A stretch of 64,000 bases of DNA from NCBI GenBank assembly GCA_010912705.1, contig POWB01000001.1:186001-250000 (forward strand). The letters are read 5' to 3'. The position numbers and the translations under genes are program-made. Of the stretch, positions 55,289 through 64,000 are shown in pieces. The notes below the pieces were generated by a model. It saw nothing but the letters and a program-made list of their open reading frames with translations. It was not told the origin of the DNA and searched no databases. This DNA comes from Halochromatium sp. (GTDB lineage Bacteria > Pseudomonadota > Gammaproteobacteria > Chromatiales > Chromatiaceae). Every line of letters starts with the position of its first letter. Position 1 is the stretch's first letter.

Positions 55289-56848
55289 TTAAGGCTGAAG
55301 ACGGGCGACCGGTGGGGCAATGAGCTCGGCGCCATCGGGCAACTTGCTGACCTGGATCTGTTGTACCAGGTTGTCGATGGTTGGCTCCATCACGTCGATC
55401 AACGGCTTAGGCCAGATGCCGATGGCGAGCGTGGCCGCGGCCAGTACGCTGAGATTCAAGGTCTCGCGCGGATTCAGATCCTTGAGCGCGGCGACATTGT
55501 CGTTGGCGGTATCGCCGAAGATCACTCGCTTGACCAGCCAGAGGGTGAAGGCGGCGGCGAGCACCAGCGTGGTCGCGGCGAGGAAGGCAAACCAGAAGTC
55601 GGCACGGAAGGCGGCAAGAATCACCATGAACTCACCGACGAACCCAGAAGTCCCGGGCAGACCCGCGTTGGCCATCGCGAAGAACACCACGAAGGCACCA
55701 AACCAGGGCATCCGATTGATGACGCCACCATAGGCCGAGATCTCGCGGGTATGCATGCGGTCATAGAGCACGCCGACACAGAGGAACAGCGCACCCGAGA
55801 TGAACCCATGCGAGATCATCTGCACCATACCGCCTTCGATGCCCATCACCGCACCCGCCGTCTCGGCGCGCTGGAAGATGGCGAAGACGATGAAGAAGCC
55901 TAGGGTCACGAAGCCCATGTGTGCGATCGACGAATAGGCGATCAGCTTCTTCATATCTTGCTGCACCAGCGCCACCAGGCCGATGTAGATGACCGCGATC
56001 AGAGACAGGGTGATGATCAGCCAGTCGAGTTCTGCGCTCGCATCGGGCGCGATCGGCAGGCTGAAGCGCAGGAAGCCATAGCCGCCGATCTTCAGCATGA
56101 TCGCCGCCAAGATCACCGAGCCACCAGTCGGCGCCTCGACGTGCGCATCCGGCAGCCAGGTATGTACCGGGAACATCGGCACCTTGACCGCAAAGGCGAG
56201 CAGGAAGGCGATGAAGATGAGGATCTGAGCAGTCAGTCCCAACGGCACCTCATGGAAGCCGAGGATATCGAAGCTACCGGTCTGGAAGTACAGATAGATC
56301 AGCGCGACCAGCATGAACACCGAGCCGAAGAAGGTGTACAGGAAGAATTTGATGGTCGCGTAGACGCGATTTGGCCCGCCCCAGACCCCGATGATGATGA
56401 ACATCGGGATCAGCATCGCCTCCCAGAAGAAATAGAACAGGATCGCATCGAGGGCCGAGAAGACCCCAACCATGATCCCCTCCATGATCAGGAAGGCCGC
56501 CATGTACTGCGACGGCTTGTAGCTGATGACGTCCCAGCCGGCGATGATCACGAAGATGCTGATAAAGGTGGTGAGCAAGATCAGCGGCATCGAGATGCCA
56601 TCGACACCCAGGTAGTAGTCGACGCCTAGCGCCGGCAGCCAAGGCGAGCGCTCGACGAACTGCATCGCCGCAGTCGAGGCATCAAAGCCAAACCACAAGG
56701 GCAAGCTCACCAAGAAGGTGAGCAGCGCAAAGGTCAGCGCAATCCGTTTGGTCAGCTCCGCGTTCTGCTCGCCACTTGCGATCACCGCAATGCCACCGAC
56801 GATCGGCAGCCAGATCACCAGCGAGAGCCAGGGGAATTCGAATAACAT
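55289..56848 (-). CDS. nuoM: NADH-quinone oxidoreductase subunit M
   Basis: NuoM (519 residues) is an antiporter-like subunit of the complex I membrane arm. Family blocks include LGVDYYLGVDGISMPLILL, FPVHTWLPDAHVEAPTGGS and DMKKLIAYSSIAHMGFV. It lies 19 bases after nuoL and just before nuoN. Confidence 0.96.
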   Translation of the reverse strand: MLFEFPWLSLVIWLPIVGGIAVIASGEQNAELTKRIALTFALLTFLVSLPLWFGFDASTAAMQFVERSPWLPALGVDYYLGVDGISMPLILLTTFISIFVIIAGWDVISYKPSQYMAAFLIMEGIMVGVFSALDAILFYFFWEAMLIPMFIIIGVWGGPNRVYATIKFFLYTFFGSVFMLVALIYLYFQTGSFDILGFHEVPLGLTAQILIFIAFLLAFAVKVPMFPVHTWLPDAHVEAPTGGSVILAAIMLKIGGYGFLRFSLPIAPDASAELDWLIITLSLIAVIYIGLVALVQQDMKKLIAYSSIAHMGFVTLGFFIVFAIFQRAETAGAVMGIEGGMVQMISHGFISGALFLCVGVLYDRMHTREISAYGGVINRMPWFGAFVVFFAMANAGLPGTSGFVGEFMVILAAFRADFWFAFLAATTLVLAAAFTLWLVKRVIFGDTANDNVAALKDLNPRETLNLSVLAAATLAIGIWPKPLIDVMEPTIDNLVQQIQVSKLPDGAELIAPPVARLQP

Positions 56849-56867
56849 CAGCCGCCTCTCCCGCGTC

Positions 56868-58862
56868 TTAGAAGGTCACGAACAGGGTCAATAGGACCAC
56901 GAGCCCGAGGATCATGGCAAAGGCATAGTGGTAGAGCATGCCCGTCTGCAGGTGCCGAACCCGCCCGGCGAGCCAACCCACCGCCTTTGCCGAGCCATTG
57001 ACGACGGCCCCATCGATGAGGCGTTGATCGCTGCTCTTCCAGAGGAAGCGCCCAAATAGCTGCCCACCGCCGGCAAAGACGCGCTGATTGAAGTCATCGA
57101 AGCCATACTTATCCTCGAGCACTCGTGTCAGCCAACCGCCTCGCTGTTGCAGCTCCGCGTCGATACCAGGATTGCGCTTGTGCAGGAACAGCCAGAAGTA
57201 GGCTGCCAGAGCCAAACCACCCATCGAGAGCCAGAACGGCAGCGTTTGCATCCCATGACGGATGAACTCGCGCTGTCCGTGCCAATGTGCGGCCAGATGA
57301 TGCAGCGTATCCTGATCATGTAAGACAAAGACTGCATCACCGAGCCAGTTCTCGACGAGCAGCGGCTCGATTGCATACCAGCCGATGAAGACGGACGGGA
57401 TCGCCAAGGCGATCAGGGGCCCGGTGACGACCCAAGGCGTTTCATGCAGATGCGAGCGAGTGTGATGGTCCATCCGTGGCTCGCCATGGAAGACCAAGAA
57501 GTAGAGTCGGAAAGAGTACAGCGCGGTGACGAAGGCGCCCAGGATCAGCAGCCAACTGGCAAGCCCAGCACCTGCGATCTGCGAATGCCCCACGGCCTCG
57601 ATAATGGCGTCTTTCGAGAAGAAGCCGGAAAAGCCAGGAAAGGCGATCAGGGCGAGCGAGCCGGCCAGCGCCGTGATCCAGGTGATCGGCATCCATCGCT
57701 TAAGACCACCCATATTGCGAATGTCCTGATCATGGTGCATGGCGATGATCACCGAGCCGGCGGCGAGGAACAGCAACGCCTTGAAGAAGGCATGGGTCAT
57801 CAGATGGAAGATGCCAGCCGCATAAGCAGAGGCACCGAGCGCCGCAACCATATAGCCGAGCTGTGACAGGGTCGAGTAGGCGATGATGCGCTTGATGTCG
57901 TTCTGCACCAGACCGATTAGCCCCATGAAGAAGGCGGTCAGGGCGCCGATCAGGAGCACAAAGGAGAGTGCCGTGGTCGATAGCTCGAACAGCGGCGACA
58001 TGCGGGTGACCATGAAGACACCAGCGGTGACCATGGTCGCGGCATGGATCAGGGCCGAGATCGGCGTCGGGCCTTCCATGGAGTCTGGCAGCCAGACGTG
58101 CAGTGGCATCTGTGCCGACTTACCCATAGCACCGATAAACAGCAGGATGCAGATCAGGGTCATCAGCGAGACACCGCCGAAGACATCGACCTGGGTCTCG
58201 GCGTGCGCCGATGCCTGCGCAAAGACCTCAGCGTAATCTAACGAGTTGAAGTACATCACCACCGCGGCGATCCCCAGGATGAAGCCAAAATCTCCAACCC
58301 GGTTGACCAGGAACGCCTTTAGATTGGCGGAGATCGCTGACTCGCGGACGGTGTAGAAGCCGATCAGCAAGTAAGACACCAGTCCAACCGCCTCCCAGCC
58401 GAAGAACAGCTGCATAAAGTTGTTGGCCATCACCAACATCAGCATCGAGAAGGTGAACAACGAGATATAGCTGAAGAAACGCTGATAGCTGTTCTTGCCG
58501 ACGAGCGAGTTTTCCGGCCAGTTGTGGGCATCGTCGGCCATGTAGCCAATGGTATAGATGTGCACCATCAGCGAGACGAAGGTCACCACGGCCATCATCA
58601 ATGCCGTGAGGCGGTCGACCAAGAAGCCGATCTCGAAGCGGATGCCATCGGCAACCATCCAGGTATAGACGGTGCCATTGAATGCCGGCTCGTCGTGCCA
58701 GATGAATCGAGACAGTACCCAGAGCGACAGCAGGGTCGAGAGGCCAACGCCAGCAATCGCGACCGAGTGAGCGCCGGTACGACCGATCTTGCCGCCGAAG
58801 AAGCCAGCGACGATCGCGCCCAACAAAGGCGCCAGCACGATGATCAGATAGACGGTCTCCAT
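56868..58862 (-). CDS. nuoL: NADH-quinone oxidoreductase subunit L
   Basis: NuoL (664 residues) is the distal antiporter-like subunit, with the long lateral helix in its C-terminal part. Blocks include GKSAQMPLHVWLPDSMEGPT and NDIKRIIAYSTLSQLGYMV. A soluble insertion with several His (LHDQDTLHHLAAHWHGQRE) lies before the last helices. It follows nuoK by 31 bases. Confidence 0.96.
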   Translation of the reverse strand: METVYLIIVLAPLLGAIVAGFFGGKIGRTGAHSVAIAGVGLSTLLSLWVLSRFIWHDEPAFNGTVYTWMVADGIRFEIGFLVDRLTALMMAVVTFVSLMVHIYTIGYMADDAHNWPENSLVGKNSYQRFFSYISLFTFSMLMLVMANNFMQLFFGWEAVGLVSYLLIGFYTVRESAISANLKAFLVNRVGDFGFILGIAAVVMYFNSLDYAEVFAQASAHAETQVDVFGGVSLMTLICILLFIGAMGKSAQMPLHVWLPDSMEGPTPISALIHAATMVTAGVFMVTRMSPLFELSTTALSFVLLIGALTAFFMGLIGLVQNDIKRIIAYSTLSQLGYMVAALGASAYAAGIFHLMTHAFFKALLFLAAGSVIIAMHHDQDIRNMGGLKRWMPITWITALAGSLALIAFPGFSGFFSKDAIIEAVGHSQIAGAGLASWLLILGAFVTALYSFRLYFLVFHGEPRMDHHTRSHLHETPWVVTGPLIALAIPSVFIGWYAIEPLLVENWLGDAVFVLHDQDTLHHLAAHWHGQREFIRHGMQTLPFWLSMGGLALAAYFWLFLHKRNPGIDAELQQRGGWLTRVLEDKYGFDDFNQRVFAGGGQLFGRFLWKSSDQRLIDGAVVNGSAKAVGWLAGRVRHLQTGMLYHYAFAMILGLVVLLTLFVTF

Positions 58863-58893
58863 TTAAGGATTCTCCGAGCGGTGTCCGGTAGGC

Positions 58894-59199
58894 TCAGCCT
58901 TTGAGCATGTCCAGATCGTCGACATTAATGGTGCGTCGGTTGCGGAACAGGACCACCAGGATGGCGAGTCCGATCGCTGCCTCGGCGGCCGCAACCGTCA
59001 AGATGAAGAAGACGAAGATCTGCCCATCAAGATTGCCGAGGAAATGCGAGAAGGCGACAAAGTTCATATTGACCGCCAGCAGCATCAGCTCGATGCACAT
59101 GAGCAAGATGATCACGTTCTTCCGATTCAGAAAGACGCCCGCAACCGAGATCGAGAAGAGCAGCGCGCCAAGTAGTAGATAGTCGGATAGGGCAATCAT
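58894..59199 (-). CDS. nuoK: NADH-quinone oxidoreductase subunit K
   Basis: NuoK (101 residues) has three membrane helices with the conserved acids in [14 protein letters not shown] and [13 protein letters not shown], which belong to the proton path. Its ATG overlaps the nuoJ stop by four bases. Confidence 0.96.
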   Translation of the reverse strand: MIALSDYLLLGALLFSISVAGVFLNRKNVIILLMCIELMLLAVNMNFVAFSHFLGNLDGQIFVFFILTVAAAEAAIGLAILVVLFRNRRTINVDDLDMLKG

Positions 59200-59846
59200 T
59201 CGGACTCCTCCTTCAGCGCCGATGCGCGACTGCGCTGGCCTGGCCGTGCAACCGCCGGCATCGATACCAGCTGAATGCGATCTGGCCCTTTCTTGACCCG
59301 AACCTGAGAAGCGGCATCTTGATACTTGGTCTCAGGACGGCGGCGCAGCGTCAGGCGAATGGCCGCGACGATAGCCACTAGCAGGATCACCGCAGCGATC
59401 TCGAAGGGGTAGAGGTAGGTGGTGTAGAGATCGAGGCCTAGCTCGACCGTATTACTATAGTCGGCAGGCTGGCCCGCGGGCTTGGCAAACAGCTCCAAGC
59501 CAAAATTCGCGGGTCCGAGCACTAGGAATAGGTTCAGCACCATGACCGCGGCGATCATCAGGCCAACCGGCAGATAGCGAATGAACTGCCCCCTCAGCGC
59601 CGCGATGTCGATGTCCAACATCATGACAACGAACAGGAACAGCACCATCACCGCACCGACGTAAACCAGCACCAGCACGATGCCGAGGAACTCAGCCTCG
59701 AGCAGCAGCCAGAGCACCGCCGTCGAGACGAAGGCCAGCACCAGAAACAGCACCGCGTGCACGGGATTGCGGCGCGTGACCACCATCCCTGCAGCGACTA
59801 CGGTTATGGCCGCGAACACATAGAAGAGAAATTTTTCGAAGCCCAT
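59196..59846 (-). CDS. nuoJ: NADH-quinone oxidoreductase subunit J
   Basis: NuoJ (216 residues) has five membrane helices; the conserved piece [20 protein letters not shown] includes the mobile helix region. The last 45 residues form a polar tail ([20 protein letters not shown] onward). It is separated from nuoI by 158 bases, longer than other gaps in this operon. Confidence 0.94.
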   Translation of the reverse strand: MGFEKFLFYVFAAITVVAAGMVVTRRNPVHAVLFLVLAFVSTAVLWLLLEAEFLGIVLVLVYVGAVMVLFLFVVMMLDIDIAALRGQFIRYLPVGLMIAAVMVLNLFLVLGPANFGLELFAKPAGQPADYSNTVELGLDLYTTYLYPFEIAAVILLVAIVAAIRLTLRRRPETKYQDAASQVRVKKGPDRIQLVSMPAVARPGQRSRASALKEESE

Positions 59847-60004
59847 GGGATTTCCAGCTGGCTTGGCTGTACGAGAGACCGGCTCTGTGCTGTACAGTCA
59901 GGCGTTGAGGTTCGACGTGTGACGGCCGAGGCACGCATCAGTGCGGTCGGTCTTCAGGGCGACATCGGTGCCCTATTCCGCCTTGTGATTGTTCTGTTCA
60001 GCGC

Positions 60005-60496
60005 TTAACGGTAACGCGCATCAAGGCTACGCGCCGCCGCGATCTGCGCCTCGTATTTATCGCCGATCGCGAGCAATTTATCTTTAGTCATGATGTTCTC
60101 GCCACGATTCTCGAAATGATACTCGTAGATATCGGTCTCGACGATGGAGTCGACCGGACAGGATTCTTCACAGAATCCGCAGTAGATGCACTTGAAGAGA
60201 TCGATATCGTAACGCGTCGTCCGTCGCGACCCATCCGCGCGCGGCTCCGCCTCAATGGTGATCGCCAACGCCGGGCAGGTGGCCTCGCACAGCTTGCAGG
60301 CGATACAGCGCTCCTCGCCATTGGGATAACGGCGCAAAGCATGCAGTCCACGAAATCGCGGCGAGACCGGTGCCTTCTCCTCCGGATATTGCACGGTGAA
60401 TTTGCGCTTGAACAGGTAGGCCCCCGTCAGGCTCATTCCGCGGAACAGCTCGAAGAGCATGAGGCTGCTGAGATAGGTACGAGCGGCTTGAAGCAT
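60005..60496 (-). CDS. nuoI: NADH-quinone oxidoreductase subunit I
   Basis: NuoI (163 residues) carries two 4Fe-4S clusters (N6a, N6b) that pass electrons toward quinone. Both motifs are intact: [12 protein letters not shown] and [12 protein letters not shown]. The C-terminus [17 protein letters not shown] is typical. It sits between nuoH (64 bases upstream) and nuoJ. Confidence 0.97.
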   Translation of the reverse strand: MLQAARTYLSSLMLFELFRGMSLTGAYLFKRKFTVQYPEEKAPVSPRFRGLHALRRYPNGEERCIACKLCEATCPALAITIEAEPRADGSRRTTRYDIDLFKCIYCGFCEESCPVDSIVETDIYEYHFENRGENIMTKDKLLAIGDKYEAQIAAARSLDARYR

Positions 60497-60560
60497 GGTT
60501 CACTCTATCGGGTATCGACTGGAGACTTGGTCGCCATGGTTGCTGATGGCCCGCTCCGCG

Positions 60561-61607
60561 CTAAGCGGATGCAGCCGACCACCAGGGTGGCAGTTGAGCG
60601 AGCACAGCAACAGCGACCACGAGAATCCAGACGATTGTGATCGGAATGAACACCTTCCAGCCCAGCCGCATGATCTGATCATAGCGGTAGCGCGGAAAGG
60701 TCGCGCGCAGCCAGAGGAAGACGAACATGAAAAAGAAGGTCTTGAGCAGCAGCCAGATCATCCCTGGCACCCAGGCGGTGGCCTCATCCAGCACCGGGAT
60801 GCCTTGGAAGGGCGACAACCAACCGCCAAAGAACAGCAGTGTCGCCAGCATGGCAATCAATACCATGTTGGCGTACTCGGCGAGGAAAAAGATCGCGAAC
60901 GCCATGCCGGAATATTCGACGTGGAAGCCGGCGACGATCTCGGATTCGCCCTCGGCCACATCGAAAGGCGCACGATTGGTCTCAGCAACGCCGGAGATGA
61001 AGTAGACGCCGAACAGCGGCAACAGGGGCAGCCAGAACCAGCTGAGCAGACTGCCAGACTGGGCCTCAACGATGGCGCTCAGATTGAGGCTTCCAGCAGC
61101 GACCAGCACCCCGACCAGCGCGAAGCCCATGGCAATCTCGTAGGCGACGATCTGTGCCGCTGCGCGCATGGCGCCAAGCAGTGCATATTTCGAATTCGAG
61201 GCCCAGCCAGCGATGATGACGCCATAGACCCCCAACGAGGTGAGCGCCAGCACATAGAGCAGGCCAGCATTGATGTCGGCCAGCACCAGGCCGGCGTCAA
61301 ACGGGATCACTGCCCAGGCCGCGAGCGCAGGGACGATAGCGATCAGCGGGGCGAGCAGGAACAGTCCCTTGCTGGCCTTGGTCGGGATGATGATCTCCTT
61401 GACCATGAGCTTGAGCGCATCGGCAATGGGCTGTAGCAGGCCACGCCAACCGACCCGATTCGGGCCAATTCGGACCTGCATATAGCCGATCACCTTGCGC
61501 TCTGCGTAGGTGTACCAAGCCACTACCGCCAGCAAAGGCATGATGATCGCAATGATCGCGATCAGACTTTGGAGGGGGAGCGGCAGCCACTGCCACAAAT
61601 CCATCAT
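60561..61607 (-). CDS. nuoH: NADH-quinone oxidoreductase subunit H
   Basis: NuoH forms much of the quinone-binding chamber in the membrane. ATG 61607, with TAGGAG at 61615-61620, gives 348 residues starting [13 protein letters not shown]. Family blocks are [38 protein letters not shown] and [20 protein letters not shown]. An open frame upstream is nuoG antisense to the correct frame and not part of NuoH. The gap from nuoG is ten bases. Confidence 0.96.
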   Translation of the reverse strand: MMDLWQWLPLPLQSLIAIIAIIMPLLAVVAWYTYAERKVIGYMQVRIGPNRVGWRGLLQPIADALKLMVKEIIIPTKASKGLFLLAPLIAIVPALAAWAVIPFDAGLVLADINAGLLYVLALTSLGVYGVIIAGWASNSKYALLGAMRAAAQIVAYEIAMGFALVGVLVAAGSLNLSAIVEAQSGSLLSWFWLPLLPLFGVYFISGVAETNRAPFDVAEGESEIVAGFHVEYSGMAFAIFFLAEYANMVLIAMLATLLFFGGWLSPFQGIPVLDEATAWVPGMIWLLLKTFFFMFVFLWLRATFPRYRYDQIMRLGWKVFIPITIVWILVVAVAVLAQLPPWWSAASA

Positions 61608-61617
61608 CGATCTGCTC

Positions 61618-64000
61618 CTAATCGCCAGCCTTGCTGATTTGTACCGGCCCCATGATCGGACCCAGCCTACCACTGCCCTCAACCCCAGCTGGGATGCGAG
61701 CACACCCAAGCGCGATCCGATCGTCGAGCACGACCGCGGCCTCAACCTCGACAGGCTCGCCGTTGGTCGCCTCCTGCCTCAGCCGCACCTGCTGCCCGTC
61801 GGCAACGGCGAGCGCGCTGGCGGTCTGAGGATGCAGATGCACCGCCAGCCCCTCGGCGAGCGGGCTCTGTTGCAGCGCCGTTGCACGCCGAACGAGGGCA
61901 TCGGTGGCATAGATCGGCACATTACCAAGACGAAACAGCAGCCTCGGGTCTTCTGATCTTGGCGCGGACGGCATGGGCTCAGGGAGCACTCCCTGCAGTT
62001 GGTTGTCCGCTGTCAGGGCGCGACATTGATCGGCGACCTCATCCTGGACCTCGCGCGCGCTATTTTGGGCAAATCCGGGTAGCTCCAGCATGGTGCCAAG
62101 CACCCGCAAGACCTTCCAACCGGGACGCGCATCACCCGCAGGTGGTACGGCGCCTTGGAATCGCTGCCAGCGAGCCTCGGTGTTGACAAAGGTGCCCGCG
62201 GTTTCGGCAAAGGCCGAGATCGGCAGCATCACCTCAGCGACGGCTTCGAGCGCTGGCGTCTTGAATGCGGTACAAGCGACGACCTGTTTTGCTGCGCGCA
62301 GAGCAGACATGGCCAGGGTCGGATCAGCGAGGTCAAGGTCTGGCTCAACTCCCCAAAGCAGATAGCCCTGACGCGGATCAGCAAGCATCGCCCGCGCATC
62401 CAACCCCGGACGGGCCGGCGCCGCACCACCAGGCAGACGGTGTGGAAGGCTACCAGCGCACCAGCTGCCGACAGTATTCGCCGCTGGCGCTAAGTAGCCA
62501 AGCCGGCAGCCGGCAGCGGCGGCGACCTCGGCCGCTAAGGCACGCACCAGCCCATAGGCAGGCGCGCTCTCGGCGAGGGCGCCGAGCAGTACCAGACCGG
62601 CACCTGCCTTACCAGCAGAGATCAGCGCATCGACAATCCGCTGATGGCGCTCATCGGGCTCCGCCGTCGGCCCCGTGACAGGCTTACCGAGCAGCTTCAG
62701 CAGGGCGCGCAGATCACTGCCTGGCGCCTCTGGTGTCGCCGTCAACTGAATACTCGGATGATTAAGCTCAATCGCATAGGGATTCAGCAGGGCAATGGTC
62801 GCACCGGATAAAGCCGCTTTACGCAGACGATGAGCCAGCAGTGGCTGCTCCTGCCGCAGATCACTGCCGATGACCAACACCCCTTGCTGCGCTTCTAGCT
62901 CGGCGATCGGCACCCCGAGCCAGGGCAGGCGTGGATCGGCGTCTGCGGCGCTGAAGTCCAGCTGTCGCAGCCGCGTATCGATATGGTCGCTGCCGAGCGC
63001 CCGCAGCAGCCGCTGCAGCAAGAATTGCTCTTCTAGGGTCGCAGTTGGTGACACCAGGCAGCCGAGCTGATCGGGACCTGGGGCCTGCAGCAGCTCAACC
63101 GCTCTATGCAGTGCCTGTTGCCAATCGACCTCTTGCCATTCGCCATCGCGCTTGAGCATCGGTGCGGTCAGTCGCTCAGGGCTGTTCAGGCCCTCATAGC
63201 TGAAGCGATCCCGATCCGAGATCCAGCATTCGTTGACCGCCTCGTTGTCACGCGGATGCACACGCATCAGCTTGCCACCACGGATGTGGAGCTGCAGATT
63301 GGAGCCGACGCCATCATGCGGCGCGATACCCTCATCGGAGGTCAGCTCCCAGGCGCGCGCAGTGAACCGATAGGGCTTCGATGTCAAGGCACCAACCGGA
63401 CAGAGATCGATGACATTGCCGGAGAGCTCATGCGCCATTGTATGCTCGACAAAGGTGCCGATGCGCATCTCCTCACCACGGCCGGTCGCACCCAGCTCAC
63501 GTAGACCTGCGACCTCAGCACCAAAGCGCACACAGCGGGTGCAATGGATGCACCGCGTCATCTCGGTGGCGATCAAGGGGCCGAGGTCTTCATCCTTGAC
63601 CACGCGCTTGCGCTCACTGAAGCGCGAGACGTCTTCGCCATAGCCCATGGAGACGTCCTGCAGCTCACATTCACCACCCTGATCGCAGATCGGGCAATCG
63701 AGCGGATGGTTGATGAGTAGGAACTCCATGGTGCCACGCTGGGCATCGAGCGCCTTTTTCGAGCGCGTGAGCACCTTCATGCCGTCACCGACCGGGGTTG
63801 CACAGGCCGGCACCGGCTTCGGGAAGGGGCGTCCACCCTGCTCGGCCTCGACCAGGCACATCCGGCAGTTGGCGGCGATTGAAAGCTTCTCGTGATAACA
63901 GAAGCGGGGGATCGGAATACCCTCGCGATCGGCCACCGCGATGATCATCTCACCGGGCATTGCCGAGCAGACGCGACCGTCGATCTCCAGGGTAATCTTA
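61618..64000 (-). CDS. nuoG: NADH-quinone oxidoreductase subunit G, 5' end cut by window
   Basis: NuoG is the large iron-sulfur subunit of the peripheral arm. The frame is open at base 64000 and reads [20 protein letters not shown], so only a start codon and perhaps one or two codons are missing. The 2Fe-2S ligands lie in [20 protein letters not shown] and PACATPV. The 4Fe-4S motifs are [18 protein letters not shown] and [10 protein letters not shown] with CPVGAL. The C-terminal molybdopterin-oxidoreductase-like domain lacks an obvious cofactor role, as in other NuoG. Length here is 793 residues. nuoA-F are expected further right. Confidence 0.96.
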   Translation of the reverse strand, partial: KITLEIDGRVCSAMPGEMIIAVADREGIPIPRFCYHEKLSIAANCRMCLVEAEQGGRPFPKPVPACATPVGDGMKVLTRSKKALDAQRGTMEFLLINHPLDCPICDQGGECELQDVSMGYGEDVSRFSERKRVVKDEDLGPLIATEMTRCIHCTRCVRFGAEVAGLRELGATGRGEEMRIGTFVEHTMAHELSGNVIDLCPVGALTSKPYRFTARAWELTSDEGIAPHDGVGSNLQLHIRGGKLMRVHPRDNEAVNECWISDRDRFSYEGLNSPERLTAPMLKRDGEWQEVDWQQALHRAVELLQAPGPDQLGCLVSPTATLEEQFLLQRLLRALGSDHIDTRLRQLDFSAADADPRLPWLGVPIAELEAQQGVLVIGSDLRQEQPLLAHRLRKAALSGATIALLNPYAIELNHPSIQLTATPEAPGSDLRALLKLLGKPVTGPTAEPDERHQRIVDALISAGKAGAGLVLLGALAESAPAYGLVRALAAEVAAAAGCRLGYLAPAANTVGSWCAGSLPHRLPGGAAPARPGLDARAMLADPRQGYLLWGVEPDLDLADPTLAMSALRAAKQVVACTAFKTPALEAVAEVMLPISAFAETAGTFVNTEARWQRFQGAVPPAGDARPGWKVLRVLGTMLELPGFAQNSAREVQDEVADQCRALTADNQLQGVLPEPMPSAPRSEDPRLLFRLGNVPIYATDALVRRATALQQSPLAEGLAVHLHPQTASALAVADGQQVRLRQEATNGEPVEVEAAVVLDDRIALGCARIPAGVEGSGRLGPIMGPVQISKAGD

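Noticed and set aside
55145..61436. Several long plus-strand open frames opposite the nuo genes.
   Set aside because: They mirror conserved nuo codons, are compositionally odd, and show no domain.

Overview
This window looks like chromosome of a purple sulfur gammaproteobacterium (Chromatiaceae-like), probably one living in salty water. The phototroph call rests on bchE (oxygen-independent bacteriochlorophyll ring cyclase) with a TGT-N12-ACA (CrtJ/PpsR-type) site upstream. The gammaproteobacterial call rests on the tamAB/lpxL, parE, xseB-ispA and 13-gene-type nuo layouts. Salt adaptation is inferred from about 9 kb of betaine-type uptake genes. The genus is not identified.

Region 1 (1-12.8 kb) is a cobalamin neighbourhood. 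It holds a siderophore-porin fragment, cobT, the B12-dependent enzyme gene queG, a btuFCD-type importer, an AI-2E family permease, the B12-dependent radical SAM gene bchE, and cobQ. Two PIN-domain toxin-antitoxin pairs sit between these genes. Synthesis, salvage and two consumers of B12 lie together, but I could not find a cobalamin riboswitch.

Region 2 (12.9-17.2 kb) is a translationally coupled pair: a PhnD-like periplasmic binding protein and a large Cache/PAS/GGDEF/EAL protein. Region 3 (17.2-31.6 kb) is housekeeping: a YbhN-like protein, lpxL-type acyltransferase, tamB and tamA; then glk, a small membrane protein, a FIST protein and parE; then xseB and ispA on the other strand.

Region 4 (31.8-41.9 kb) is osmolyte uptake. 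A leftward set runs porin, proV, proW, proX, proX. A rightward operon has a BCCT carrier, an OpuAC-like binding protein and a trypsin-fold protein whose catalytic serine is isoleucine, each overlapping the next by one base. folE2 follows.

Region 5 (43.0-52.0 kb) is the accessory region. An IS with recognisable terminal inverted repeats and an ISL3 transposase abut an array of five integron attC sites (46642-50217) with no integrase gene in view: a CALIN-type cassette cluster. Its cassettes encode secreted or unknown small proteins. One cassette-like lectin gene appears broken by both IS elements. To the right lie decayed fragments of nuclease, YdjM-like and Uma2 genes.

Region 6 (52.0-64.0 kb) has a PfkB adenosine-kinase-type gene, a second Uma2 gene, and the leftward complex I operon nuoG (cut by the window end), H, I, J, K, L, M, N.
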